A stretch of DNA of 7,815 nt from an uncultured Collinsella sp. (GCA_902490095.1 CABUCQ010000100.1:1-7815); one strand, 5' to 3'; shown: positions 1 to 5,462, counted from the stretch's first letter. Notes: generated by a model from the letters alone, not told the origin. Numbers and translations: made by a program.

Positions 1-69
1 CCGTTCGACTTGCATGTGTTAGGCGCGCCGCCAGCGTTCATCCTGAGCCAGGATCGAACTCTCCGTCCA
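1..69 (-). rRNA. rrs: 16S ribosomal RNA, 5' end (partial)
   Basis: The reverse complement reads AGAGTTCGATCCTGGCTCAG from position 62 downward and then continues into GGATGAACGCTGGCGGCG. This is the universal 5' region of bacterial 16S rRNA, the binding site of the common 27F primer. Placing that motif at E. coli position 8 puts the mature 5' end near 69. Only the first ~69 bases are present and the gene runs off the low-coordinate edge of the window. The CGCGCCTAACACATGCAAGTC continuation fits Actinobacteria, including Coriobacteriia. The exact mature end is inferred by analogy. Confidence 0.97.
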
Positions 70-167
70 AAATATTTGGGCTTCGAGCCCGTCCGGTCCT
101 CTCAGTCATTCGCTGATCGGTTCCGTTCGATTCATATGGTTTTAGTATAGGAAAAGGAATTTCTCGG

Positions 168-185
168 GGCCGCCTCTCGGCGGCC
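168..185 (-). other. Hairpin with GNRA-type loop in the 16S leader
   Basis: On the minus strand GGCCGCC pairs perfectly with GGCGGCC around a GAGA loop, giving a 7-bp, all G-C stem capped by a GNRA-class tetraloop. No T-run follows (CCGAGAAATTCC comes next), so it does not look like an intrinsic terminator. A role in leader folding or processing is inferred. Confidence 0.6.
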
Positions 186-237
186 TTGCGAAAAACAAAT
201 CCAAGTTAGACCATTTCAAATGGTTCGATGTCTGCCC

Positions 238-266
238 GGATGCGACACTGAAGTGAGTGTCCATCC
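238..266 (-). other. Bulged 11-bp stem-loop in the 16S leader
   Basis: The minus strand reads GGATG-GACACT, loop CACTTC, AGTGTC, a bulged G, then CATCC. That is 5+6 paired bases with one unpaired G on the 3' arm. It lies just downstream of the TTGAGAAC element, which suggests a processing or antitermination structure. The fold is read by eye, without an energy calculation. Confidence 0.55.
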
Positions 267-278
267 TCGCAGTATCCG

Positions 279-288
279 GTTCTCAAGG
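279..288 (-). promoter_or_regulatory. TTGAGAAC leader element (actinobacterial rRNA leader/spacer-like)
   Basis: The minus strand reads CCTTGAGAAC followed by CGGATACTGCGAGGATG. It resembles the TTTGAGAACTGCACAGTGGA...GCGAGCATC block of actinobacterial rRNA leaders and 16S-23S spacers, a region tied to antitermination and precursor processing. The resemblance is from memory and was not aligned. Position and strand (about 210 bases before mature 16S) fit that role. Confidence 0.4.
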
Positions 289-290
289 TG

Positions 291-600
291 CACGCCCCGC
301 GGCTGATCCGGTTCGACCGGGCCGCGCGGCAAGGAGATATATTGCCAGACCGGAGGGCCCCCGCGGGCGGGAATCACGCACTCCATATTTTGTTCACAAA
401 TGAATAGAACCCTCAGTTACTTCACTGAGGCCATATTCGAAGCAGCAGCTTCTGATATTGGCGATGACCAGCTGGTTTATAGGTGTTAAGGCATCGGTCA
501 TCTCTGGAGCGCCACTTTACTCCAAAAGCATCAGCTATTTGTTTCCCGTCGGTAAAAGGCAGGTTTTGTTCGCCAAGCGTTCTTATATATAAAGAGAAAC
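291..600. other. Intergenic stretch upstream of the rRNA leader, no supported gene
   Basis: I see no convincing gene here. The 291-370 part is very GC-rich, and 380-600 is clearly richer in A and T than the coding regions. A 7-bp inverted repeat CCTCAGT/ACTGAGG with a 6-base loop sits at 411-430. On the minus strand it is followed by GTTCTATTCATTTG, at best a weak terminator. The rRNA promoter(s) should lie in or near this stretch, but no -35/-10 pair stands out. A 63-codon minus-strand frame (613-422) starts inside the repeat described below and lacks any family signature, so I do not call it. Confidence 0.5.
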
Positions 601-621
601 GGGTCGAACCCATGCCTTCGC

Positions 622-655
622 AACAAAAAAGCGACCAACCGGAGTCGATCGCTTT
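622..655 (-). terminator. Second copy of the tRNA-Lys terminator
   Basis: The minus strand forms AAAGCGA/TCGCTTT with an inner CGAC/GTTG stem (one G-U pair) around TCCG, followed by TTTTTTGTTG. It is base-for-base the same hairpin as the terminator at 830-797. It would stop any read-through from the tRNA-Lys unit before the rRNA operon. Confidence 0.75.
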
Positions 656-663
656 CTATTCTA

Positions 664-683
664 TGGTGGGCCGTCAGGGGTTC
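664..683 (-). pseudogene. tRNA-Lys 3' fragment (truncated duplicate)
   Basis: On the minus strand this reads GAACCCCTGACGGCCCACCA. It is identical to the last 20 bases of the intact tRNA-Lys at 914-839: part of the T-loop, the 3' half of the T-stem, the 3' acceptor strand and CCA. The rest of the tRNA is absent, because the hairpin-rich segment at 684-780 joins it inside the T-loop. It cannot give a functional tRNA. It is either a relic of a tandem tRNA duplication or a scar of recombination at the tRNA 3' end. Confidence 0.75.
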
Positions 684-780
684 AGCCTGCTCCGCAGGCG
701 GCCGCTGCGGCGCTTCGCGCCTTGCGCGCTGCGCTGGCAAACGCTCACGCGTTTACTCAGCTCCGCGCCCCGACGGGTTC
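684..780. repeat. Hairpin-rich 97-base segment between the two tRNA-Lys tail copies
   Basis: This very GC-rich stretch is built of short perfect inverted repeats: GCCTGC-TCC-GCAGGC (685-699), GCCGC-T-GCGGC (701-711), GGCGC-TTC-GCGCC (709-721) and AAACGC-TCAC-GCGTTT (739-754). It is flanked by GGGTTC on both sides (678-683 and 775-780). If the segment plus one GGGTTC is removed, the two repeat copies join seamlessly, which suggests an insertion. It resembles a small palindromic (REP/MITE-like) element, but I recognise no named family. No open frame in it is credible. Confidence 0.5.
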
Positions 781-858
781 GAACCCATGCCTTGGCAACA
801 AAAAAGCGACCAACCGGAGTCGATCGCTTTCTTTTCTATGGTGGGCCGTCAGGGGTTC
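776..858 (-). repeat. Direct repeat copy 2, overlapping the intact tRNA-Lys 3' end
   Basis: Counterpart of 601-683, with 80 of 83 positions the same by eye. This copy is the functional one, because it is continuous with the complete tRNA-Lys gene and carries its terminator. Its low-coordinate edge includes the perfect 12-base palindrome GGGTTCGAACCC (775-786). Confidence 0.85.
797..830 (-). terminator. Rho-independent terminator of tRNA-Lys
   Basis: It starts nine bases after the encoded CCA. The minus strand forms AAAGCGA/TCGCTTT, with an inner CGAC/GTTG helix around TCCG, followed by TTTTTTGTTG. Stem plus T-run is a textbook intrinsic terminator, placed correctly for a monocistronic tRNA transcript. 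Confidence 0.85.
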
Positions 859-914
859 GAACCCTGGACCTTGGGATTAAAAGTCCCCTGCTCTGCCAGC
901 TGAGCTAACGGCCC
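839..914 (-). tRNA. tRNA-Lys (anticodon UUU)
   Basis: This is a full 76-base cloverleaf on the minus strand. The acceptor GGGCCGT pairs with ACGGCCC. The D-stem is GCTC/GAGC, and the anticodon loop CTTTTAA gives anticodon TTT (UUU), decoding AAA and AAG as lysine. The T-arm is CAGGG-TTCGAAC-CCCTG, and CCA is encoded in the DNA. The anticodon stem GGGGA/TCCCA has a G-A mismatch at its top (27-43), which is tolerable. The gene has its own likely promoter just upstream and a terminator just downstream, so it appears monocistronic. Its last 20 bases are duplicated at 664-683. Confidence 0.96.
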
Positions 915-923
915 GCGGGTGGC

Positions 924-952
924 ATTGTACCACGGTCTGGGACTATTCCCAA
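924..952 (-). promoter_or_regulatory. Predicted promoter of tRNA-Lys
   Basis: On the minus strand TTGGGA (952-947, 4 of 6 to the -35 consensus), exactly 17 bases and TACAAT (929-924, 5 of 6 to the -10 consensus) form a sigma70-type promoter. The -10 box ends ten bases before the first base of tRNA-Lys, so transcription should begin at or just before the mature 5' end. The -35 box lies in the last codons of the upstream aminopeptidase gene. Confidence 0.7.
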
Positions 953-2223
953 CTCCATTGGCCGTTCTGGAAAATCACAACTTCACGTCCATCAGGCGTA
1001 ATGCCCGTAATATCGATGTCGTCCGTGCCGATCATAAAATCGACGTGCGTGCTCGAGACGTTAACGCCATGCTCCAGGAGCTCCTCCTTGGACATGTCAT
1101 ACCCACCCTCGATGCATTCGGGGAAACCGACACCCAGCGCGAGATGGCAGCTGGCGTTCTCATCATAGAGCGTGTCATAGAATAAAACGCCACTTTCACG
1201 GATCGGCGTGTTCTTGGAAATGAGCGCGACCTCTCCCAGATGAGCAGCGCCCTCGTCCGTATCGATGATGCTTGCGAGCGTCGCCTTACCCACGCGGGCA
1301 TCGTAGTCCACTACGCGGCCCGCCTCGAACTTAATCCAAAAATCGTCAACCTTGTTACCGTGGTGAATGAGCGGCATAGCCGAATACACGATACCGTCGG
1401 CACGCATACGATCAGGCGAGGTGAAGACTTCCTCGGTGGGAATGTTGGGGAAGAAGGGGTGCCCATCGGGCGTCTTGCCCTTGCCGCCGGCCCACTCGTG
1501 ACCTTTCGTCATGCCAATCGTCAGATCGGTTCCATTTGCCGAGGTGTAATGCAGGTAGTCGAAACGATTGTCGTTCAGGAAACGCAGGTTCTTTTCGAAT
1601 GCGGCGTCATGGAGTTCCCAGTCGCTCTCCGGGTCCTGGCCATCGGCGCGAGCGGTGTGCAGAATCGCATTCCACAGCTTATAGATTGCAACCTCATCGG
1701 CGTCTCCCGGGAACACCTCGTGCGCCCAAGCCACGACCGGAGCGCCGGCGATGCACCACGGATTGATGTTGTAATCCAGTCCACGGCGGAAAACTTTGCA
1801 CTGCGTATTCCTCGCCTTTGATGCCACGGCCGGCTTGGCTGGATCGATGCCCTTGAGGGCCGCAGGATCCGCACCCTCGATAAAGACAAAGCAGGCACCA
1901 TCCTGGGCCAAGGAATCCAGCTGCATGCGCTTCCACTCGGGCGTCTGCTCAAAATAGCTTTTCTCGACATGCTCGTACGTGAGCCTCGTCACGGCATCAT
2001 CGGCCCAAATGACCGTCACGTGGCCGGCGCCGGCAGCATAGGCCTCCGCGACCACCACGCGCGCAAACGGCGCGCACTCGACCGGAGACTGAACGACGAC
2101 CTCCTGGCCGGGCTTGACGTTTACGCCCTTGCGGACGACCAGGCGCGCGTAGTTTTTAATCTTGGGCTCCAGGGCCTTCATGCCCTCCAGAGCCTCTTCG
2201 ACCGTCAGGGCAGCTCGAATCAT
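943..2223 (-). CDS. M29-family aminopeptidase (AmpS/AmpT/PepS-like metallopeptidase)
   Basis: The product is a 426-residue cytosolic metallopeptidase that removes N-terminal residues from peptides, likely in peptide turnover. Length and motifs fit peptidase family M29. Expected metal ligands are visible as Glu265 in PTEEVFTSP, Glu331 in LGEVAL, His360 in SCHLALG, and His393 with Asp395 in THVDFMIG; the spacing from Glu265 to Glu331 to His360 (66 and 29) matches what I recall for AmpT and AmpS. The Tyr that normally follows this His by seven residues is Phe367 here. I chose the ATG at 2223 because GGAG (2233-2230) precedes it by six bases. An in-frame ATG at 2235 adds four residues but has no ribosome binding site. 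No signal peptide is visible. A terminator separates it from the purC unit, so it probably has its own promoter in 2224-2312, which I could not define. The 3' end overlaps the tRNA-Lys promoter. Confidence 0.93.
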   Translation of the reverse strand: MIRAALTVEEALEGMKALEPKIKNYARLVVRKGVNVKPGQEVVVQSPVECAPFARVVVAEAYAAGAGHVTVIWADDAVTRLTYEHVEKSYFEQTPEWKRMQLDSLAQDGACFVFIEGADPAALKGIDPAKPAVASKARNTQCKVFRRGLDYNINPWCIAGAPVVAWAHEVFPGDADEVAIYKLWNAILHTARADGQDPESDWELHDAAFEKNLRFLNDNRFDYLHYTSANGTDLTIGMTKGHEWAGGKGKTPDGHPFFPNIPTEEVFTSPDRMRADGIVYSAMPLIHHGNKVDDFWIKFEAGRVVDYDARVGKATLASIIDTDEGAAHLGEVALISKNTPIRESGVLFYDTLYDENASCHLALGVGFPECIEGGYDMSKEELLEHGVNVSSTHVDFMIGTDDIDITGITPDGREVVIFQNGQWSWE

Positions 2224-2249
2224 GTGCCACTCCATCTATCTATAGAACA

Positions 2250-2282
2250 GTAAAAAGGCGCGCCGCAAAAACGACGCGCCTT
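2250..2282 (-). terminator. Rho-independent terminator after the purC/membrane-protein unit
   Basis: The minus strand reads AAGGCGCG, a T-rich loop, CGCGCCTT and then TTTAC: an 8-bp GC-rich stem running into a run of five T. It begins about 30 bases after the stop of the small membrane protein (2313). It should isolate that transcript from the downstream aminopeptidase. Confidence 0.85.
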
Positions 2283-2312
2283 ATATCTTAGCGATAAGTA
2301 TGTATGCAAACG

Positions 2313-2888
2313 CTACTTCTTCTTGGAGTCCTTCTTGTCCTCCTCGGCAGCCGCGCGCTCAATAAGAGCGTTGAGCTTGTTCTCGGACATGCCCTCGGCC
2401 TGCGCGCGGTACATGTTGCGCAAGGGACGAATACGAGCGAAGTCATAGATAAAGTCGCCCAAAATGATGACGTAGGACAAAACAATGCCGACCATCTGGA
2501 CAGGGCTGGACACCATGCCAGCGGGAGCGAAGTACAGCGAGGCCCAAATTGCCACGACGAGCACCATGCCAATGGCGAGCACAATCCACCAGATGCGACG
2601 GCGCTTGGTGTAGTCCTCGTCCTGCTTGAGGAGGATATTCGACACCGTATAGATGCGGTCCTCCTTGGCGCGCTGCTTAGCCTTGCGGGCGCGCTTCTCC
2701 TCTTTAGAGAGGCCCTCGAGGTTCTCGCCCTTCTCGAGCTCTTTGCGGCGTGCCTTAGACGAAGCCGGCACGACGCGAACGGAGCTCGCTGCTTGGCGGG
2801 CGGGCTTAGCAGATGCGGCAGACTTGCGCGCAACCCCGGTAACTTCGTGGGATTGCGTGCGCTTGTTCATGGCGCTACGGGTACTCAC
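2313..2888 (-). CDS. Two-helix membrane protein of unknown function, coupled to purC
   Basis: This is a 191-residue protein that I do not recognise as a named family. Residues 1-50 are basic and low in complexity (many Ala, Ser, Lys, Arg). Residues 50-78 are highly charged (KEEKRARKAKQRAKED) and likely helical or coiled coil. Two hydrophobic segments at about 99-120 and 129-150 are probable membrane spans. The C-terminus is a charged helix ending in a Lys/Asp-rich tail. It probably sits in the cytoplasmic membrane with both tails inside. The start is GTG at 2888, directly after the purC stop (TAAGTG). Its AAGGAG (2903-2898) lies inside the last purC codons, nine bases away, so translation is probably coupled. 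The alternative ATG at 2870 has no good binding site. Membership of the purC transcript suggests co-expression but not a role in purine synthesis. Confidence 0.85.
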   Translation of the reverse strand: MSTRSAMNKRTQSHEVTGVARKSAASAKPARQAASSVRVVPASSKARRKELEKGENLEGLSKEEKRARKAKQRAKEDRIYTVSNILLKQDEDYTKRRRIWWIVLAIGMVLVVAIWASLYFAPAGMVSSPVQMVGIVLSYVIILGDFIYDFARIRPLRNMYRAQAEGMSENKLNALIERAAAEEDKKDSKKK

Positions 2889-3776
2889 TTATGCGTTCTC
2901 CTTCATGCTTGTGAACTGGGAGCCCGTGATGATCTGGAAGGCCTCGCGATAGCGCTCGGACGTGCCATCGATGACCTCGGCGGGCAGGTGCGGGGTCTCC
3001 CCCGTCATATCCCAGTTGGCCTTGAGCCAATTGCGGACGAATTGCTTGTCGTAGCTAGGCTGGATCTTGCCCTCCTCGTAGCTGGCAGCAGGCCAGAAAC
3101 GGCTGGAGTCGGGCGTGAGGCACTCGTCGATCAGCGTGACCTTGCCATCAATAACACCAAACTCGAACTTGGTGTCGGCAATGATGATGCCACGGGTCGC
3201 GGCGTACTCGGCAGCGGCCTTGTAGATCTTGAGGGAAAGGTCACGAATCTGCGTGGCGATGTCCTCGCCCACGATCTCGCAGCAACGCTCGAACGAGATG
3301 TTCTCGTCGTGGTCACCGATCTCGGCCTTCGTGGACGGCGTGAACAACGGCTCGGGAAGCTTGGAAGCCTCGGTCAGGCCCTCAGGCAGCTGGATGCCGC
3401 AGACGGTGCCGTTCTCGTCGTAGGTCTTCTTGCCCGAACCGGTCAGATAGCCGCGGACGATGCACTCGATAGGAATCGTCTGGGCCTTCTTAACCAGCAT
3501 GGCGCGGCCAGCGAGGTAGTCACGATACTCAGCAAACTCCTCGGGGAAATCCGCCGGGTCGATGGAAACGAGATGGTTGGGGACGATGTCGGCAAACTTA
3601 TCGAACCAGAATGCCGAGATGCGATTGAGCACCTCTCCCTTAAACGGAATCTCGTCGGGAAGAATGAAGTCGAACGCAGAAATGCGGTCGGTGGCGACCA
3701 TCAGCAGGTTTTCACCGGCATCGTAAATATCACGAACCTTGCCACGGGAATCCGGACGACGCTCCATCGTTGTCAC
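2889..3776 (-). CDS. purC: Phosphoribosylaminoimidazole-succinocarboxamide (SAICAR) synthase
   Basis: PurC joins aspartate to CAIR using ATP to give SAICAR, in de novo purine synthesis in the cytosol. Both family signatures are present: IPIECIVRGYLTGS at about residues 101-114 and IADTKFEFG at about 199-207. The N-terminal GKVRDIYD nucleotide-binding strand (12-19) and ECLTPDSSRFWP (218-229) also fit. At 295 residues with the C-terminal TSERYREAFQIITG motif, it belongs to the longer PurC class (Ade1-like) rather than the ~240-residue E. coli type. I chose the GTG at 3776 because AAGGAG (3790-3785) sits eight bases upstream. The GTG at 3785 overlaps that site and cannot use it, and the ATG at 3767 is 17 bases away. 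It shares a transcript with the membrane protein downstream. No other purine gene is in the window. Confidence 0.97.
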   Translation of the reverse strand: MTTMERRPDSRGKVRDIYDAGENLLMVATDRISAFDFILPDEIPFKGEVLNRISAFWFDKFADIVPNHLVSIDPADFPEEFAEYRDYLAGRAMLVKKAQTIPIECIVRGYLTGSGKKTYDENGTVCGIQLPEGLTEASKLPEPLFTPSTKAEIGDHDENISFERCCEIVGEDIATQIRDLSLKIYKAAAEYAATRGIIIADTKFEFGVIDGKVTLIDECLTPDSSRFWPAASYEEGKIQPSYDKQFVRNWLKANWDMTGETPHLPAEVIDGTSERYREAFQIITGSQFTSMKENA

Positions 3777-3784
3777 GTGAGTCA

Positions 3785-3790
3785 CTCCTT
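3785..3790 (-). promoter_or_regulatory. Ribosome binding site that fixes the purC start
   Basis: AAGGAG on the minus strand, eight bases before the GTG at 3776. Its last base overlaps the first base of the most upstream possible start (GTG at 3785), which rules that start out. The first four predicted residues would therefore be MTTM. Confidence 0.65.
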
Positions 3791-3800
3791 ACCTAAATAC

Positions 3801-3827
3801 GACAGAAATGCGGGTTCTTTCCCGCAT
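3801..3827 (-). terminator. Hairpin between the histidine kinase and purC (possible terminator)
   Basis: The minus strand forms a perfect 7-bp stem ATGCGGG/CCCGCAT around AAAGAA, followed by TTCTGTC. The T-run is poor, so termination may be partial. It lies about 60 bases after the kinase stop and 25 bases before the purC start. It may end the two-component transcript or act as a leader hairpin for purC. No purine riboswitch core was recognised. Confidence 0.45.
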
Positions 3828-3885
3828 GTTTTCGCAAACTCGGAGCGGCAGGGACGCGGCCCCTCCTTCACCGAATAGCGAAAAG

Positions 3886-5451
3886 CTAGTGCTCCATTGT
3901 AGTAGATGCCGCGTCCGCCGTGTGCTCGCGGGGCAGATGAATTGTAAAAGTCGTACCCTTTCCAAGCTCCGACTCCACGGATATGTAGCCATGGTGACGC
4001 TCGACGATCTGCTTGGTCACGGCGAGGCCGACGCCCAGGCCGCCAGCTTCGCGGGCGCGGCTGGCATCGGCGCGCCAAAACCGCCCGAAAATGCGCGACA
4101 GATCGTCCTTGGCAATACCGATACCGGTATCAGAAACGGCAATGCTGACGTGCCTGCGGTCACTGAGCACCGACACCACGACCCAACCGCCCTCGGGGGT
4201 GTAGCGCATGGCGTTGCTCATGAGGTTGATAACACATTGCGTGATCATGTCGGGATCGGCCTCGACGACATCGTCGTGCCCTTGGGTTTCATCTGCAAAG
4301 CGAAGACGAAGGTCACGGTCGGCAAACAGACGCTCCTGGCCGTTCACAATCGATCGCACGAACGGAACCATGTCCACCGGTTCTAGATTGAGCGGAGCCG
4401 TGCTGTTTTCCATACGCGATAGGTCGAGCATCTGCTGCACCAGACGAGCCAGGCGACGCGTCTCGGAAGCAACGGTCTCCAAATGCTCATCGTCGGTGGG
4501 ATACACGCCATCCTGCATGGCCTCGACCGTTGCGAGCATGGCCATAAGCGGCGTGCGAAGCTCGTGTGCAACGTCTGAGGTCAGGCGCTTCTCGTGTTTC
4601 ATATCCTTCTCGAGCGAGGTGGCCATCTCATCGAAGGTCTCACCCAGCTGATCGATCTCGTCATCACCGCGCAGCCCCGTGCGAGCCGACAGGTCGCCGT
4701 CACGGATTTGCTTTGCGGTACTGGTGATGCGATGAATCGGTTTGGTGAGCATGCGCGACACGAGCGATCCGATAACGACCGAAATGCAGATTGCAACAAC
4801 CGCGGCGAGGGCCATGGCGTTAAAGGTCTTCTCCCTAAACGCAGAGTCCGCCTTGGTGAGCAGAGCGTCGGAGCCGATGGCCCACAGCTTTACCTGTCCG
4901 ACATGCTCGCCGGAAGACGTTACAATCTCGACGTTAGCAACGCTATCGGAGTCGGTTGGAGCAGACGAGACCGGGCTATGCGATGCCCTCTTGCCGCTCG
5001 TGTCGTCGGTCGTAGCCTGGTTTTCGCGTACATCGGCGGTGGCGCTTGCCGAGGGCCAGGAATCGTCATAAACGATCACACCCTTTTTATTGACGACCTG
5101 CATGCCCAGATCGTCGGAAACCAAACTCGACGTTGCGACCGTGCGCAGTTCTCCCGCGGTCCAAGAGCCGTTTTCCTCATATGAGGTCGCCAACTTCTCG
5201 GCAGCGGAATTTGCGATTTCGACGATATTGGAGCGTGTGTAATCCGAAAAGACCGTGCCCCACACAACAGAGACAACGCCCACCAGCACCAATACCGTCA
5301 TGAGCGATGTCAGAGCAAAAGCAAGTGCCATGCGCGAGGGATAGCTCATCGTTGGCCGTGAATCGGAACGAGGCGTGTTCCAACTAGCCTTGGAACCCGC
5401 CTCGCTCTCCTGCTTGTGCTTTTGTCCGATTTCAAAGCGTGCAGGTGTCAT
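3886..5451 (-). CDS. Membrane sensor histidine kinase (HAMP, HisKA, HATPase)
   Basis: This 521-residue transmembrane kinase is expected to sense an outside signal, autophosphorylate and pass phosphate to the regulator encoded just upstream. Order: a hydrophilic cytoplasmic tail (1-40), membrane helix about 41-68, an extracytoplasmic sensor (69-210) including a Ser/Thr/Asp-rich stretch (133-172), a second helix about 211-233, HAMP (231-283), the H-box SDVAHELRTPL with phosphoacceptor His296, N-box NLMSNAMRYT with Asn413, G1 DTGIG (441-445), the F-box FGRFWRAD, and G2 GGLGVGLA (470-477). All catalytic boxes are intact, so it should be active. The ATG at 5451 is preceded by AGGG nine bases away, which overlaps the regulator's stop codon (TAGGG), and the genes are 11 bases apart, so they are co-translated. 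The sensor has no family I recognise, so the ligand is unknown. Confidence 0.95.
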   Translation of the reverse strand: MTPARFEIGQKHKQESEAGSKASWNTPRSDSRPTMSYPSRMALAFALTSLMTVLVLVGVVSVVWGTVFSDYTRSNIVEIANSAAEKLATSYEENGSWTAGELRTVATSSLVSDDLGMQVVNKKGVIVYDDSWPSASATADVRENQATTDDTSGKRASHSPVSSAPTDSDSVANVEIVTSSGEHVGQVKLWAIGSDALLTKADSAFREKTFNAMALAAVVAICISVVIGSLVSRMLTKPIHRITSTAKQIRDGDLSARTGLRGDDEIDQLGETFDEMATSLEKDMKHEKRLTSDVAHELRTPLMAMLATVEAMQDGVYPTDDEHLETVASETRRLARLVQQMLDLSRMENSTAPLNLEPVDMVPFVRSIVNGQERLFADRDLRLRFADETQGHDDVVEADPDMITQCVINLMSNAMRYTPEGGWVVVSVLSDRRHVSIAVSDTGIGIAKDDLSRIFGRFWRADASRAREAGGLGVGLAVTKQIVERHHGYISVESELGKGTTFTIHLPREHTADAASTTMEH

Positions 5452-5462
5452 ATGTGATTTCC

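Larger units (their letters stand above)
70..290 (-). promoter_or_regulatory. 16S rRNA leader (transcribed, structured, pre-rRNA processing region)
   Basis: This stretch directly precedes 16S on the same strand and contains no open frame of note. It holds several inverted repeats: GGGCT-CGA-AGCCC at 92-80, a 7-bp GNRA hairpin at 185-168, a near-perfect palindrome at 223-211, and an 11-bp stem with one bulge at 266-238. A TTGAGAAC element lies at its upstream end. Such structures are expected in a pre-rRNA leader, where they support antitermination and pairing with downstream sequence for RNase processing. I could not identify a convincing -35/-10 pair. A TATACT hexamer at 149-144 resembles a -10 box but has no recognisable -35 17 bases upstream. 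The extent of the leader is an estimate. Confidence 0.6.
601..683 (-). repeat. Direct repeat copy 1: tRNA-Lys 3' tail plus terminator
   Basis: This 83-base block matches 776-858 at a constant offset of 175 with three differences (603/778, 619/794, 658/833). The first difference could also be read as a one-base gap. It contains the final 20 bases of the tRNA-Lys gene including CCA, the intrinsic terminator and the following GGCATGGG motif. This copy is not attached to an intact tRNA, so it is a partial duplication. Confidence 0.85.

Noticed and set aside
144..149. TATACT as the -10 box of the rRNA promoter
   Set aside because: There is no recognisable -35 box 16-18 bases upstream, where a GC-rich hairpin lies instead. 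The leader elements farther upstream imply that transcription starts earlier. Noted in the leader entry only.
684..780. CRISPR-like or tandem repeat array
   Set aside because: The inverted repeats differ from one another and have no regular spacing or shared direct-repeat unit.
775..786. GGGTTCGAACCC as the T-arm of another tRNA
   Set aside because: The palindrome looks like a T-loop, but the flanking bases do not form a 5-bp T-stem with a 7-base loop. No acceptor, D-arm or anticodon arm is nearby.
483..908. Plus-strand frame of 141 codons across the repeat and tRNA-Lys
   Set aside because: Its C-terminus is simply the reverse-strand translation of the tRNA (GVRTLDLGIKSPLLCQLS), a well-known spurious protein type. 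The internal repeat also comes from the duplicated tRNA tail.
2280..2309. Possible promoter TTGCAT-18-TATAAG before the aminopeptidase gene
   Set aside because: The -10 box overlaps the stem of the strong terminator at 2282-2250, and the -35 match is poor. A transcript from it would meet the terminator at once.
2304..3878. Long plus-strand open frame (524 codons) across purC and the membrane protein gene
   Set aside because: It is antisense to two well-supported genes and arises from GC-rich codon use. The translation shows no family motif and is dominated by Leu, Ala, Gly, Asp and Arg.
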